NCBI GenBank assembly: GCA_002385735.1
Contig: DGEB01000015.1
Coordinates: forward strand, 23,764 to 87,763
Direction: 5' to 3'
Length of the DNA: 64,000 bases
Source: Peptococcaceae bacterium UBA3937
Lineage (GTDB): Bacteria; Bacillota; Peptococcia; DRI-13; DTU073
This document shows, one piece after another, positions 19,746 through 29,130 of this stretch; the first letter of the stretch is position 1, and the number at the start of each line of letters is the position of its first letter. The translations under genes and the position numbers were made by a program. Below the pieces are notes generated by a model that saw only the letters and a program-made list of their open reading frames with translations, did not search any database and had not been told where the DNA came from.

Positions 19746-21026
19746 TTGTCAGAGGTCCACGCGATTCAGTTATTGATTTTAGGGCTTTTGCTGTGTTTGT
19801 CGGCTTTTTTCTCTGCTTCCGAAACAGCAGTTTTTTCCGCCAATAAAGTGAAAATCCGGCACCTGATCGAAGAAGGGAATAAACAGGCTGCCCTATTGAA
19901 GCGGTTAATGGAGCAGCCCGGTAAGGTCATCTCGACCATTTTGATTGGTAACAATGTGGTCAATATCGGCGCCACGGCGCTGGCCACGTCTTTAGCGATT
20001 AGCATCGTCGGTTCAACGGGTGCGGGAATTGCCACCGGAATCATGTCCGTCCTGATTCTTCTTTTCGGGGAAATCACGCCCAAGACTTTGGTGTCACAGC
20101 GACCGGAGGGCTTTGCCATCCGGATTAGCGGCATTCTGCATGGTTTAGGAAAGTTGCTTTCTCCCGTTATTTATGTGTTTAACAGCTTTACTAATCTTTT
20201 AGTCAGGTTAATCAGCGGTCCGGTCAAGAAGGATCATTTGATTACGGAAGAGGAACTGCGGATGCTGGTTAATGTAGGGGAAGAAGAAGGATTTATCGAT
20301 GAAGACGAACGGGAGATGATTGACAGCATTTTTGAATTTGACGATACCCTGGTGCGGGAAGTAATGGTGCCGCGTATTGATATTGTGGCGGTGAATATCA
20401 CCGAGCCATTAGAAAAGGTGATTAAACTAATTGTAGAAAAAGGACATTCCCGGCTTCCGGTTTTTGATGAAACCGTAGACAATATTATTGGCCTGATTTA
20501 TGCCAAGGACATATTGCGGGTTTTTGCGGAGCGGAATGCTGCCGAGACCAGGCTGGAGGATTTGATGAGGCAGGCATATTATGTTCCTGAGAGCAAAAAG
20601 GTCCGGGATTTGTTTGCTGAATTACGCAAGGAAAAAGTGCACATGGCCATTGTGCTGGACGAGTACGGGGGGACGGCCGGGTTAATCACCATTGAGGATG
20701 TGATTGAGGAGATCGTCGGGGAGATCCAGGATGAATATGACCAGGAGGAAAGGGAAGTGGAAGTCCAAAGCGACGGTTCGTTAATCGTCGATGCGCGCAC
20801 GCCCATTTCCGAGATTAATAATTTACTGAATACGAGTTTGCCGGAAGATGAATTTGAAACCATTAGCGGTTGGGTTTTTCACAATTTGGGTACATTACCT
20901 AATCAAGGACAAGAGTTTGATATCGGGGAGCTTCATGTGAAAATCGAGAAGATCACCGGGCAACGGATTGGGAAGTTGCAGCTTTGGAAGAAAAATGAGG
21001 AGAAAACGAATCGGAACGAGGAGTAA
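19746..21026 (+). CDS. CNNM/CorC-type transporter with CBS pair (hemolysin C family)
   Basis: A 426-residue membrane protein. The DUF21/CNNM membrane domain (about 1-170, LSAFFSASETAVFSANK) is followed by two CBS domains (about 205-325, VMVPRIDIVAV and DEYGGTAGLITIEDV) and a C-terminal CorC/HlyC transporter-associated domain (about 340-415). This architecture matches bacterial magnesium or cobalt export and homeostasis proteins such as YhdP/MpfA. The start is TTG at 19746, after TAGGAGGG. In many Firmicutes the position after ybeY is taken by dgkA and cdd; here dgkA is absent. Confidence 0.9.
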   Translation: MSEVHAIQLLILGLLLCLSAFFSASETAVFSANKVKIRHLIEEGNKQAALLKRLMEQPGKVISTILIGNNVVNIGATALATSLAISIVGSTGAGIATGIMSVLILLFGEITPKTLVSQRPEGFAIRISGILHGLGKLLSPVIYVFNSFTNLLVRLISGPVKKDHLITEEELRMLVNVGEEEGFIDEDEREMIDSIFEFDDTLVREVMVPRIDIVAVNITEPLEKVIKLIVEKGHSRLPVFDETVDNIIGLIYAKDILRVFAERNAAETRLEDLMRQAYYVPESKKVRDLFAELRKEKVHMAIVLDEYGGTAGLITIEDVIEEIVGEIQDEYDQEEREVEVQSDGSLIVDARTPISEINNLLNTSLPEDEFETISGWVFHNLGTLPNQGQEFDIGELHVKIEKITGQRIGKLQLWKKNEEKTNRNEE

Positions 21027-21053
21027 AATAGCATAATTAAAGGAGCAATGGCA

Positions 21054-22118
21054 ATGATCAAGAAGTGGAAACTGGCAGTTGGCGGCTTGGCAGCGTTTTT
21101 TTTGAGCATCGCTTTGGGCGCGGGAGCTTATTATCTGGCGCATCCGTACTTTTTCAAATCAGCCGTCAATAACGAAGTGCCGGAGCAGGAACAGGAGGAG
21201 GAAGTGGTGGAAGATCCGGCCGAAGACGCCCCGGGCTATTATTTTGCCGGCTGGAAGGATAAAGCAAGGGGAAGGGCATTGGCCGTGGTGATTGATAATG
21301 TCAAGGCCGCCCGACCCCAAACCGGGCTGGAAGATGCCGATGTGGTGGTGGAAGTCCCCGTGGAGGGGGGCATAACCCGCTTTCTTGCGTTGATTTGCTG
21401 TGATAATCTGGATTTAGTCGGCCCTGTGCGGAGCGCCCGGTCCTATTTCGTTGACCTGGCGGAAGAATATAAGGCCATTTTGGTCCATGCCGGCGGGTCG
21501 CCCGATTCCTTACAGCAACTGGCGGCGCGCAAGCTTGAACACCTTGATGAAATAACCGGCGGGGGGCAAGTGGCCGGGGCTTTCTGGCGGGCTCCGGACC
21601 GCTCCAAACCGCATAATCTTTATACCAGCACCGACACCCTTCGGCGGACGGCGAAAAAACTGCAGATGAACACCACCACGCTGCCGCCCCAGCGGAAGCT
21701 TTTGGCGGCCGACGCGGAAATCGAAGGGGAGCCGGTGGAAAACGTGCACATTATGTTCCCGCAGAAAAGTTCGATGGTCCGTTTTGCCTTTGACCAGAAG
21801 AAGGGGGTTTTCGCCCGGTACATTACCGACCAGGACCAGCCCCATCTGAACGCGGAAGGGGAACAGCTATTGGTGGCCAATGTGCTGATCCAGTTTGCCG
21901 ATTCCCGCGTGATCGATGGGGACGGACGGTTAAAGATTGCTTTGACAGGAGAAGGCGATGCCCTGATTTTCCGTGGGGGAAAGGTGCTGAAAGGGCGGTG
22001 GCAGAAAACGGCCGGGGAACTCACCAAATTTACCGACCGCAACGGGAAAGAGGTGTCTTTGCTGGAAGGTCCTACGTGGCTCGTGATCGTGCCCAAAGGA
22101 GTTAAGGTGGAATACTGA
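21054..22118 (+). CDS. YerB-like protein, DUF3048 domains, membrane-anchored
   Basis: A 354-residue extracytoplasmic protein. One N-terminal membrane segment (about 7-27) and an acidic linker precede two DUF3048-type domains: RALAVVIDNVKAARPQTGL, VVVEVPVEGGITRFLA and GPVRSARSYFVDLA are family motifs. B. subtilis YerB is a lipoprotein; no lipobox cysteine is present here, so it should remain as a signal anchor. The ATG at 21054 is preferred to 21048 because GGAG lies 8 bases upstream. Function is not established; a link to cell envelope or interaction with helicase partners is reported only for family members. Confidence 0.87.
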   Translation: MIKKWKLAVGGLAAFFLSIALGAGAYYLAHPYFFKSAVNNEVPEQEQEEEVVEDPAEDAPGYYFAGWKDKARGRALAVVIDNVKAARPQTGLEDADVVVEVPVEGGITRFLALICCDNLDLVGPVRSARSYFVDLAEEYKAILVHAGGSPDSLQQLAARKLEHLDEITGGGQVAGAFWRAPDRSKPHNLYTSTDTLRRTAKKLQMNTTTLPPQRKLLAADAEIEGEPVENVHIMFPQKSSMVRFAFDQKKGVFARYITDQDQPHLNAEGEQLLVANVLIQFADSRVIDGDGRLKIALTGEGDALIFRGGKVLKGRWQKTAGELTKFTDRNGKEVSLLEGPTWLVIVPKGVKVEY

Positions 22119-22199
22119 GGTGCTCCATCAATCGTGGGGGTATACATAGATCGATCGACACCCGTTAGCCAGGTTATAAATTAAGCAGGAGGAAAAAAG

Positions 22200-22625
22200 A
22201 TGGATGAGGAGCTTTGTGGGGAGAAAAAAGCAGAATTGCTGGAAGCAGCCCTGAAGGCACGGGAGAATGCTTATGCCCCTTATTCCCGTTTTCAAGTGGG
22301 CGCGGCGCTTCTTGCCGATGACGGGAAGATTTATACCGGTTGCAATGTGGAAAATGCCTCCTATGGATTAGCTGTTTGCGCCGAAAGGGTAGCTGTCTTT
22401 CAGGCTGTATTAAATGGCGCCCGTTCCTTCCGGGCGATGGCGGTAGTGGCCGCTTTGGACGAGCCGGTGCCGCCTTGCGGGGCTTGTCGTCAGGTATTAG
22501 CGGAATTTGCGCCGGAAATGCCGCTTTTCATGGGCAACCTGCAGGGCAAAATAAGCTGTCTGAAGGTAAAGGATCTATTGCCATACGCTTTTGGGCCGGA
22601 CAAATTAATGGAGGATAAGGGATAG
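22200..22625 (+). CDS. cdd: Cytidine deaminase
   Basis: A 141-residue zinc enzyme that deaminates cytidine and deoxycytidine to uridine and deoxyuridine. The CAE and PCGAC motifs (NVENASYGLAVCAERVA and PPCGACRQVL) supply the catalytic glutamate and three zinc cysteines of the homotetrameric class. The ATG at 22200 follows AGGAGG. It abuts era by one base, the usual cdd-era order in Firmicutes. With the nucleoside importer and deoC downstream it forms a salvage route. Confidence 0.96.
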   Translation: MDEELCGEKKAELLEAALKARENAYAPYSRFQVGAALLADDGKIYTGCNVENASYGLAVCAERVAVFQAVLNGARSFRAMAVVAALDEPVPPCGACRQVLAEFAPEMPLFMGNLQGKISCLKVKDLLPYAFGPDKLMEDKG

Positions 22626-22626
22626 A

Positions 22627-23535
22627 ATGGTGAGGACTGATGAGCCATTCAAATCCGGTTTTATCGCTTTAATCGGGCGGCCGAATGCGGGAAAATCCAC
22701 CCTCCTGAATACCCTGCTCGGGCAGAAGGTGGCCATTATCTCCGCTAAACCGCAGACGACCCGTAATAAAATTGTGGGGGTCTTGACCAAACCGCAGCAC
22801 CAGTTGATTTTTCTGGATACTCCGGGGATTCACAAGCCGTTGGATAAATTAGGGCAGGTCATGGTGGAAACGGCCTTGCATACTTTGCGGGAGGTTGACT
22901 TAATCTATTATCTGGTAGATGCTGCAGTGCCTTTTGGCGGGGGAGAAGCGTTCATTTTGGAGAAATTGGAGCATGTCCAAAAACCGGTCTTTTTACTGCT
23001 TAATAAGATCGACCGGCTGAAGAAGCCGGAGCTTTTGCCGCTCATTGATTTTTACCGCAAGAAAAGGGAATGGGCGGAGATTGTCCCGCTTTCCGCCTTA
23101 ACCGGTGAAAACCTGGACCGCTTGCTTGAGGTCACCTTGCCCTATTTGGAAGAAGGGCCGCAGTATTATCCCTCCGATGCGCTGACGGATCAACCGGAGC
23201 GGGTTATTTTAGCCGAATTAATCCGGGAGAAAATCATCCTGGCTACCCATCAGGAGATTCCCCATTCCGTGGCAGTATTGGTAGAGCTGATGGAGGAGCG
23301 TGCGGAAGACCTGTTTTACATTGGGGCGACCATCTTTGTGGAACATGCCTCCCAGAAGGCGATTCTGATCGGGAAGCAAGGGGAAAGGTTAAAAGAGATC
23401 GGCACCCAAGCACGACAGGAGATAGAAAAGCTGCTGGGAACGAAAGCTTTCCTGGAGCTGTGGGTTAAAGTGAAAGCTGATTGGCGGAACAGCCCCCGTA
23501 ATTTGCGGGAGTTCGGCTATACCGCGCCGGAATAA
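22627..23535 (+). CDS. era: GTPase Era
   Basis: A 302-residue Ras-like GTPase with a C-terminal KH domain that binds the 3' end of 16S rRNA during 30S assembly. The G1 motif is GRPNAGKST, G3 is DTPGIH, G4 is NKID, and the KH core includes GKQGERLKEIG. Length and order are standard. It follows cdd by a single base and shares its operon. In many Firmicutes recO follows; here about 8 kb of transport and catabolic genes intervene. Confidence 0.97.
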   Translation: MVRTDEPFKSGFIALIGRPNAGKSTLLNTLLGQKVAIISAKPQTTRNKIVGVLTKPQHQLIFLDTPGIHKPLDKLGQVMVETALHTLREVDLIYYLVDAAVPFGGGEAFILEKLEHVQKPVFLLLNKIDRLKKPELLPLIDFYRKKREWAEIVPLSALTGENLDRLLEVTLPYLEEGPQYYPSDALTDQPERVILAELIREKIILATHQEIPHSVAVLVELMEERAEDLFYIGATIFVEHASQKAILIGKQGERLKEIGTQARQEIEKLLGTKAFLELWVKVKADWRNSPRNLREFGYTAPE

Positions 23536-23563
23536 GGCCTCTTTTGTGAAAAGTTTTTCCGGC

Positions 23564-23592
23564 TTGCGAAAGATCATCATTTATTATATGAT
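23564..23592 (+). promoter_or_regulatory. Probable promoter of the nucleoside ABC transporter operon
   Basis: TTGCGA (23564-23569) and TATGAT (23587-23592) are 17 bp apart, 72 bp upstream of the lipoprotein start. I found no purine-riboswitch aptamer in the leader. Confidence 0.5.
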
Positions 23593-23622
23593 AAAGCCGT
23601 TGGCTGAATATTGGCTTTTTAT
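23593..23622 (+). terminator. Possible weak terminator after era
   Basis: AAAGCC and GGCTTTTTAT can pair around a 14-base loop. The stem is short, and the element overlaps the expected transcription start of the downstream operon. Confidence 0.35.
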
Positions 23623-23663
23623 AACAACAAAATATAAAAAAACAGAGGGAGGCAAAGAAAACA

Positions 23664-24770
23664 ATGAAAAGAAAGTTGGCTGTATTTTTAAGTCTGCTGC
23701 TGGTTTTTGCCTTAGTTGCTACTGGTTGCGGGGCCGGGACACCGGATACGGAGGAACCGCAAGAAAATGAAAAACCGGCGGTCAAAGTAGGTTTTATTTA
23801 CATAGGTTCCGCCAGTGACGGGGGTTGGTCCGAAGCCCACGACAAAGGTCGTCAATACCTGGAGGAACAACTTGGGGTGGAGACGGTTGTAAAGGAATCG
23901 GTGCCGGAAGGGCCGGATTGTATAAAGATAATCAATGACATGGTGGACCAGGGTTGCAATATCATTTTTGCCACCAGCTTTGGCTATATGGATTATGTGG
24001 TGCAGGCGGCGCAGAATCATCCCGACGTAAAATTCCTGCATTGCTCCGGTTATAAAATGGCGGACAACCTGGGCGTGTATTTCGGGAGAATCTATCAACC
24101 CCGTTATTTATCCGGGATTGTTGCCGGTATGAAAACCAAGACCAATAAAATTGGTTATGTGGCTGCTTTCGGGATTCCCGAAGTAGTGCGGGGAATCAAT
24201 GCCTTTACCCTGGGCGTTCGTTCCGTTAATCCCGATGCTACCGTTGCGGTAAAATGGACCCATACCTGGGTGGATGCGCCGAAAGCGAAAGAAGCGGCCA
24301 AGGCTTTGCTTGATGAAGGTTGTGACGTGATCGCCCAGCACCAGGATGCTCCGGGACCGCAGGTGGCCGCCGAGGAAAGCGGTGTTTGGTCAATTGGCTA
24401 TAACATGGATATGACCTCGGTTGCTCCGAAAGCCCATATGACGGCGCCGGTCTGGAACTGGGGGCCCTATTACGTGGACCAGATCAAAGCAGTGATGGAC
24501 GATAGCTGGAAAGCGGAAAACTACTGGGGCGGCATGGAAGACGGCATCGTCAATCTTTCCCCGCTGACGGAAAATGCGCCGGAAGGAGCTCAGGAGGCTG
24601 TGGATAAGGCCCAAGCGGCAATTTTATCCGGCGAGAACAAAATCTTTACCGGACCTCTCAAAGATAACACCGGGCAACTAAAAGTTCCGGAGGGAGTAAC
24701 TTTAACCGATGAACAATTAACCAGCATTGACTGGTTGGTCGAAGGAGTAATAGGTAAGGTAGAATTATAA
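23664..24770 (+). CDS. BMP-family nucleoside-binding lipoprotein (ABC transporter substrate-binding protein)
   Basis: A 368-residue lipoprotein with signal peptide and lipobox (LVATGCG, Cys 22). It is followed by a periplasmic-binding fold of the basic-membrane-protein class (VGFIYIGSASDGGWSEAHDKG, FATSFGYMDYV, GYVAAFGIPEVVRGINAF). BMP proteins such as PnrA bind purine or other nucleosides at the outer face of the membrane and feed an ABC importer. The ATPase and two permeases follow in the same operon. Ligand preference cannot be read from the sequence; cdd and deoC nearby favour nucleosides. Confidence 0.92.
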   Translation: MKRKLAVFLSLLLVFALVATGCGAGTPDTEEPQENEKPAVKVGFIYIGSASDGGWSEAHDKGRQYLEEQLGVETVVKESVPEGPDCIKIINDMVDQGCNIIFATSFGYMDYVVQAAQNHPDVKFLHCSGYKMADNLGVYFGRIYQPRYLSGIVAGMKTKTNKIGYVAAFGIPEVVRGINAFTLGVRSVNPDATVAVKWTHTWVDAPKAKEAAKALLDEGCDVIAQHQDAPGPQVAAEESGVWSIGYNMDMTSVAPKAHMTAPVWNWGPYYVDQIKAVMDDSWKAENYWGGMEDGIVNLSPLTENAPEGAQEAVDKAQAAILSGENKIFTGPLKDNTGQLKVPEGVTLTDEQLTSIDWLVEGVIGKVEL

Positions 24771-24816
24771 ACAATAAACAAGTCTTGGAATCAAGGACGA
24801 CGGTGAGGAAGAACCC

Positions 24817-26337
24817 ATGAATCTAATTTCGATGGAAGGGATTACGAAAACCTTCGGCCAGGTGGTGGCCAATAAAAATATCAGGTTTCAGGTGAAAACC
24901 GGCGAAATTCATGCCCTGTTAGGAGAGAATGGCGCCGGGAAAAGTACGCTGGTCAATATGCTGTCAGGGATTTATACCCCTGACAGCGGTTCTATTTTTA
25001 TCAATGGAAAACCGGTGCGGCTTAATTCGCCGCGGGTCGCCATTGATCTAGGCATCGGGATGATCCACCAGCATTTTAAACTGGTCGATGTTATGACGGC
25101 CAGGGAGAATATTTTGCTGGGGCAAAAGGGCACTTTCTTTATTAATACTGAAAAACTGACGCAAAAAATCGCCGAGTTTTCGGCGCGCTTTCAACTGGAT
25201 ATTAACCTTGATAAAAAGGTTTATGATATGTCGGTGGGAGAAAAACAAACCTTAGAGATCCTGAAAGTACTCTTCCGCGGAGCACGGATTTTAATTCTGG
25301 ACGAGCCTACCGCCGTTTTAACTCCGCAGGAAACCAGAAAGCTTTTCCGCATTATGGGTAAAATGAAGGAAGAAGGTTGTGCGGTCATCTTTATTACCCA
25401 TAAGATGAACGAGGTATTGGAAGTTTCCGACCGGATTACCGTTCTGCGTAAGGGGGAGACGGTAAAAACCGTAAACACCGCCGAGACCGACACGCGGGAG
25501 TTAGCCGAATTAATGGTGGGGCATCCGGTTGATTTGGCGATCAAGCGGCCGGACCATCCCCGCGGGCGGGTGATCTTGCAGGTTGATCAGCTGACGGTGG
25601 AAAACGAGGAACAGGTGGAAGTATTGAAAAAAGTCAGTTTTGATTTGGCGGAGGGCGAAATCCTCGGTGTGGCGGGGGTGGCCGGCAGCGGGCAGAAGGA
25701 ATTGTGTGAGGCGATTGCCGGCTTGCAGCCCATTAAAGAAGGGACCATTATCTTTAAGCAGGAGAGCATCGTGGGTCTTTCGCCGCGACAGATTATCACC
25801 CGCGGCATCAGTATGAGCTTTATCCCGGAAGACCGTTTGGGGATGGGGCTGGTTGCCTCCATGGATCTTGTTGATAATATGATTCTGAAGGACTATCAAA
25901 ATCAAAAGGGACCGTTGATTAACCGGAAGCCGGCTGTGACCAAGGCCAAAAGGATTGTGGAAAAGCTGGATATCAGCACTCCCAGTGTCTTTCATCCCAT
26001 TAAGGAGTTGTCGGGAGGAAATATCCAGAAGGTTTTGGTGGGCCGGGAACTGGAATCGCGGCCGGATTTGCTGATTACCGCTTATCCGGTGCGGGGGTTG
26101 GACATCAACGTCAGCTACAAAATTTATGAATTACTGAATGAGGAAAAGAAAAAAGGCGTCGCCATTTTATATATCGGTGAGGACTTGGATGTGCTGCTGG
26201 AGTTGTGTGACCGGATTCTGGTCCTTTACAGCGGCCGGGTAAACGGGATTTTACCGGCCGCAAAGACCACGAAAGAAGAACTGGGTTTATTGATGACCGG
26301 AGGAAAAGGGAAACTGGAGGAAGCCGAAGGTGCTTAG
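24817..26337 (+). CDS. Nucleoside ABC importer, double ATP-binding protein
   Basis: A 506-residue protein with two ABC domains, as in YufO/NupA and RbsA. The first domain is complete: GENGAGKST, a signature-like MSVGEKQT, ILDEPTAVLTP and the TH switch. The second has a relaxed Walker A (GVAGSGQKEL), a good signature (LSGGNIQK) and a degenerate Walker B region (LLITAYPVRGLD). Asymmetry of this kind is normal in the family. It energises import with the permeases downstream, whose first gene overlaps it by 8 bp. Confidence 0.93.
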   Translation: MNLISMEGITKTFGQVVANKNIRFQVKTGEIHALLGENGAGKSTLVNMLSGIYTPDSGSIFINGKPVRLNSPRVAIDLGIGMIHQHFKLVDVMTARENILLGQKGTFFINTEKLTQKIAEFSARFQLDINLDKKVYDMSVGEKQTLEILKVLFRGARILILDEPTAVLTPQETRKLFRIMGKMKEEGCAVIFITHKMNEVLEVSDRITVLRKGETVKTVNTAETDTRELAELMVGHPVDLAIKRPDHPRGRVILQVDQLTVENEEQVEVLKKVSFDLAEGEILGVAGVAGSGQKELCEAIAGLQPIKEGTIIFKQESIVGLSPRQIITRGISMSFIPEDRLGMGLVASMDLVDNMILKDYQNQKGPLINRKPAVTKAKRIVEKLDISTPSVFHPIKELSGGNIQKVLVGRELESRPDLLITAYPVRGLDINVSYKIYELLNEEKKKGVAILYIGEDLDVLLELCDRILVLYSGRVNGILPAAKTTKEELGLLMTGGKGKLEEAEGA

Positions 26338-27412
26338 GATCGTTAAAAAAGCTGAAATGACCAAAACGAAACAGATCGGAATCAGAATTCTGGCGGTTAT
26401 CCTGGCGCTACTGACTGCCGCTTTGCTGATCTTTGCCATGGATCTTAATCCCTTAGCCGTATATGGGGGGATGTTGAAGGGGGCTTTTGGCTCCGCCTAC
26501 CGTATCCGGGAAGTAGTGATTGAGGCGACCTCGTTAACTATTGCTTCTTTAGGGATCGCCATTGCCTTTCGGATGCAATTCTGGAACATCGGCGGGGAAG
26601 GGCAAATCCTGATGGGGGCTTTTGCCGCTACTTATTTCGCTTTGCACTTTCCGGACCTGCCGGCGTTTTTCCTTTTGTCCACCATGATTATCGCCGCGAT
26701 GATCGGCGGTGGTTTGTGGGCGATGATTCCGGCCTTTTTTAAGGCGCAGTGGAAAACCAATGAGACGATTATCACCTTAATGATGAATTATATTGCGCTG
26801 AAATGGGTCATGTACCTTCAATTTGGGCCGTGGAAGGACCCGACAGCACTGGGCTTTCCCAAAATACCGAATTTTACCGCCAATGCCATTCTGCCGAAGG
26901 TTTTTGGAGTGCATATCGGCTGGATTTTCGCACTGATTTTGGTTTTTTTGGTAGCGGTGTTTTTAAATCATTCCAAAAAAGGTTATGAAATTGCCGTGTT
27001 AGGGGAAAGCGAGCAAACGGCGCTGTACGCTGGGATTAATGTGAAACGCACCATTATCACGGCCGTCTTTTGGAGCGGGGCCTTGTGCGGTCTGGTGGGG
27101 ATGATCCAGGCCTCAGCTCTGAATAATACGCTTTCCATTGAAGTATCGGAGGGCATCGGCTTTACCGCGATTATCACCACCTGGCTGGCGGCGTTAAAGC
27201 CTGTGGTGATTTTACTGGTTTCGGTGTTATTCGCGGCCTTGGTGCAAGGCGCTTCCTACATTCAGACCGCTTTCGGGATTCCCCAGGCGGCGGCCGAGCT
27301 TTTGCAGGGGATGATTTTGTTTTTTGTGCTGGGCAGCGAGTTTTTTATCCGTTACCGCTTTGTGTTGGACAGAGCACCCCTGGGCGGTCTTGAGGAGGAG
27401 ATGAACAAATGA
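26330..27412 (+). CDS. Nucleoside ABC importer, permease 1
   Basis: A 360-residue membrane protein of the BPD_transp_2 family (YufP/NupP-like), with about nine or ten membrane helices and the motif GLVGMIQASALNNTLS typical of the family. The GTG at 26330 overlaps the ATPase gene and has CTGGAGG upstream. Its stop overlaps the next start as ATGA. It forms the membrane channel with permease 2. Confidence 0.9.
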   Translation: MLRIVKKAEMTKTKQIGIRILAVILALLTAALLIFAMDLNPLAVYGGMLKGAFGSAYRIREVVIEATSLTIASLGIAIAFRMQFWNIGGEGQILMGAFAATYFALHFPDLPAFFLLSTMIIAAMIGGGLWAMIPAFFKAQWKTNETIITLMMNYIALKWVMYLQFGPWKDPTALGFPKIPNFTANAILPKVFGVHIGWIFALILVFLVAVFLNHSKKGYEIAVLGESEQTALYAGINVKRTIITAVFWSGALCGLVGMIQASALNNTLSIEVSEGIGFTAIITTWLAALKPVVILLVSVLFAALVQGASYIQTAFGIPQAAAELLQGMILFFVLGSEFFIRYRFVLDRAPLGGLEEEMNK

Positions 27413-28353
27413 CTACGACCATGGCTATTGTCTTCTTTCTCCAAGCCGCGCTTGTTTCCGGGACTCCCTTGCTGTTTGCCACTTTGGGCGAGATTATTAC
27501 GGAACGCGCCGGGAACCTGAACCTGGGTGTGGAAGGGATGATGCTGATGGGCGCGGTCAGCGGCTTTGCCGTAAGCCTTTTTACCCAGAATGCCTGGTAT
27601 GCCTTGTTTGCGGCCATGCTGGCCGGCGCGGCAGGGGCTTTGATTTATGCCGTCTTAACGGTTAGCTTAAGGGCGAATCAGGTGGTTACCGGCTTGACCT
27701 TGACGATTTTCGGAACCGGGCTGTCCGGCTTCCTCGGGCAAAGAATGATGGGAGAAGTGGTTCCGGAAGCGGTGAAACTGGTTTTCAAGCCTGTTTCCCT
27801 CCCGGTCTTAGGCGATATTCCGTATCTGGGGCCGATCTTTTTTCAACAGGATCCCCTGGTATACCTGGGTTATGTGACGGCAATCGTGGCGGGCCTTTAT
27901 TTGTATCGGACGCGACTGGGCTTGAATTTGCGAGCCGTAGGAGAAAACGCAGCGGCAGCCGATGCGGCCAGTATCAATGTTTCGTTGTACAAGTATGTGC
28001 ATATTCTATTAGGCGGGGCCCTCTGCGGGCTGGGTGGAGCTTACCTGTCCCTGGTGTATATTCCGGCCTGGCAAGAAAACGTCACCGCCGGACGGGGCTG
28101 GATTGCGGTGGCTCTGGTGATTTTCGCCACCTGGAACCCATACCGAGCCTTGGTAGGTTCGTACCTTTTCGGGGGACTGGATATTATCGGTTTTCGCATT
28201 CAAGGCACCGGTTTCCCGGTTTCCCAGTACATGATTGATATGTTGCCTTATTTAGTGACCATTCTTATTCTCGTGGTGGTTTCTTTCCGCAAGTCCAAGG
28301 AAAATGCACCGCCTAAGGGGCTGGGGATTCCTTATTTCCGGGAAGAAAGGTAA
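27409..28353 (+). CDS. Nucleoside ABC importer, permease 2
   Basis: A 314-residue BPD_transp_2 permease (YufQ/NupQ-like). It shows TERAGNLNLGVEGMMLMGA near the N-terminus, the hallmark of this subfamily, and VALVIFATWNPYRALVGSYLFGG near the end. About nine membrane helices are predicted. It overlaps permease 1 by four bases and is the last gene of the transporter operon. Confidence 0.92.
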   Translation: MTTTMAIVFFLQAALVSGTPLLFATLGEIITERAGNLNLGVEGMMLMGAVSGFAVSLFTQNAWYALFAAMLAGAAGALIYAVLTVSLRANQVVTGLTLTIFGTGLSGFLGQRMMGEVVPEAVKLVFKPVSLPVLGDIPYLGPIFFQQDPLVYLGYVTAIVAGLYLYRTRLGLNLRAVGENAAAADAASINVSLYKYVHILLGGALCGLGGAYLSLVYIPAWQENVTAGRGWIAVALVIFATWNPYRALVGSYLFGGLDIIGFRIQGTGFPVSQYMIDMLPYLVTILILVVVSFRKSKENAPPKGLGIPYFREER

Positions 28354-28454
28354 AGGTGAAGGGAAGGGTTTATTAAGCTTGGGAAAAAATACGGAAGATA
28401 AAAGCAGGCAACAATTCCGGAAAACAGAGCGTAAAAAGGAAATATAAGTAAATA

Positions 28455-28508
28455 GTGTAAAATGTTATGCATTTTTTACTTGCTCTGGAAATGAAGTTTA
28501 GTTATAAT
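28455..28508 (+). promoter_or_regulatory. Promoter and adjacent inverted repeat before the 85-residue membrane protein
   Basis: TTGCTC (28480-28485) and TATAAT (28503-28508) are 17 bp apart. Just upstream, GTGTAAAATG and CATTTTTTAC form an imperfect inverted repeat around TTATG (about 28455-28479), a candidate operator. The rest of the 250-bp spacer after the permease shows nothing else I recognise. Confidence 0.5.
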
Positions 28509-28606
28509 GGTAAATGTGAGTGCCTAAAGATTATAAAAATGCATAATAAAATTGGAAATACAGGCAGTCATTTGTAACATTTTTTAAAAAAAGAGAGGGA
28601 TGCTGT

Positions 28607-28864
28607 GTGGCCAATGGTTTTTTTAAAGGGCTGGGAGCGGTGCTTCTTGTGATGGTGATTATGTTGTGGTCGATGACATTAACAATAAAGGCGATACAAA
28701 AAACACCCAAGGCTCCGACTTTTGAGCTGGACAATGTTAGACCTGCTAATATCGATGTAACATGGGAGTCCCAACTACATACTAATGCCGTGCCTGTCCA
28801 AAACGGTAACGTAATCCTGAACGGAGGAAATGTCGGGATAATAAATGAGGGACCAATACGGTAG
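28607..28864 (+). CDS. Unknown 85-residue single-pass membrane protein
   Basis: No family recognised. GTG start at 28607 after AGAGAGGGA. Residues about 8-30 form one membrane segment (GLGAVLLVMVIMLWSMTLTI). The outer part contains a short repetitive beta-like stretch (VQNGNVILNGGNVGIINEGPIR) reminiscent of solenoid turns. It has its own promoter upstream and a strong terminator downstream, so it is an independent unit and not a shadow frame. Confidence 0.7.
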   Translation: MANGFFKGLGAVLLVMVIMLWSMTLTIKAIQKTPKAPTFELDNVRPANIDVTWESQLHTNAVPVQNGNVILNGGNVGIINEGPIR

Positions 28865-28927
28865 TGCGTTCAAATAAAATGAAAAGAGATGCCTTGTTGT
28901 CATAGGTATTGTTATCAAAGGGTAAGT

Positions 28928-28965
28928 AAGTTGCCTGGGAGGAAAAATCCCAGGCAACTTTTTTG
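28928..28965 (+). terminator. Terminator after the small membrane protein gene
   Basis: AAGTTGCCTGGGA (28928-28940) pairs perfectly with TCCCAGGCAACTT (28948-28960), followed by a T-run. Confidence 0.92.
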
Positions 28966-28990
28966 GCTTAAGAAGGATGCAAAATTTTTC

Positions 28991-29019
28991 TTGACAATAG
29001 TATTAGATAGTTGTTAATG
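28991..29019 (+). promoter_or_regulatory. Possible promoter of mgtE
   Basis: TTGACA at 28991-28996 is a perfect -35 element. The best -10 at 17 bp is TTAATG (29014-29019), which is poor. It would give a leader of about 200 bases before mgtE. Confidence 0.4.
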
Positions 29020-29130
29020 TTTACTTTAGCAGAGCAAAAAAGGATGGCCCAATAACGAATGGAAAGAGGTGAGTTTTGTGGATTCGTACCCTCCTTGTAG
29101 TAGCTCAGACCGATTATTGAACAACCAATA

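Noticed and set aside
23600-23663. Purine riboswitch before the nucleoside importer
   Set aside because: The conserved three-way junction loops are not present.
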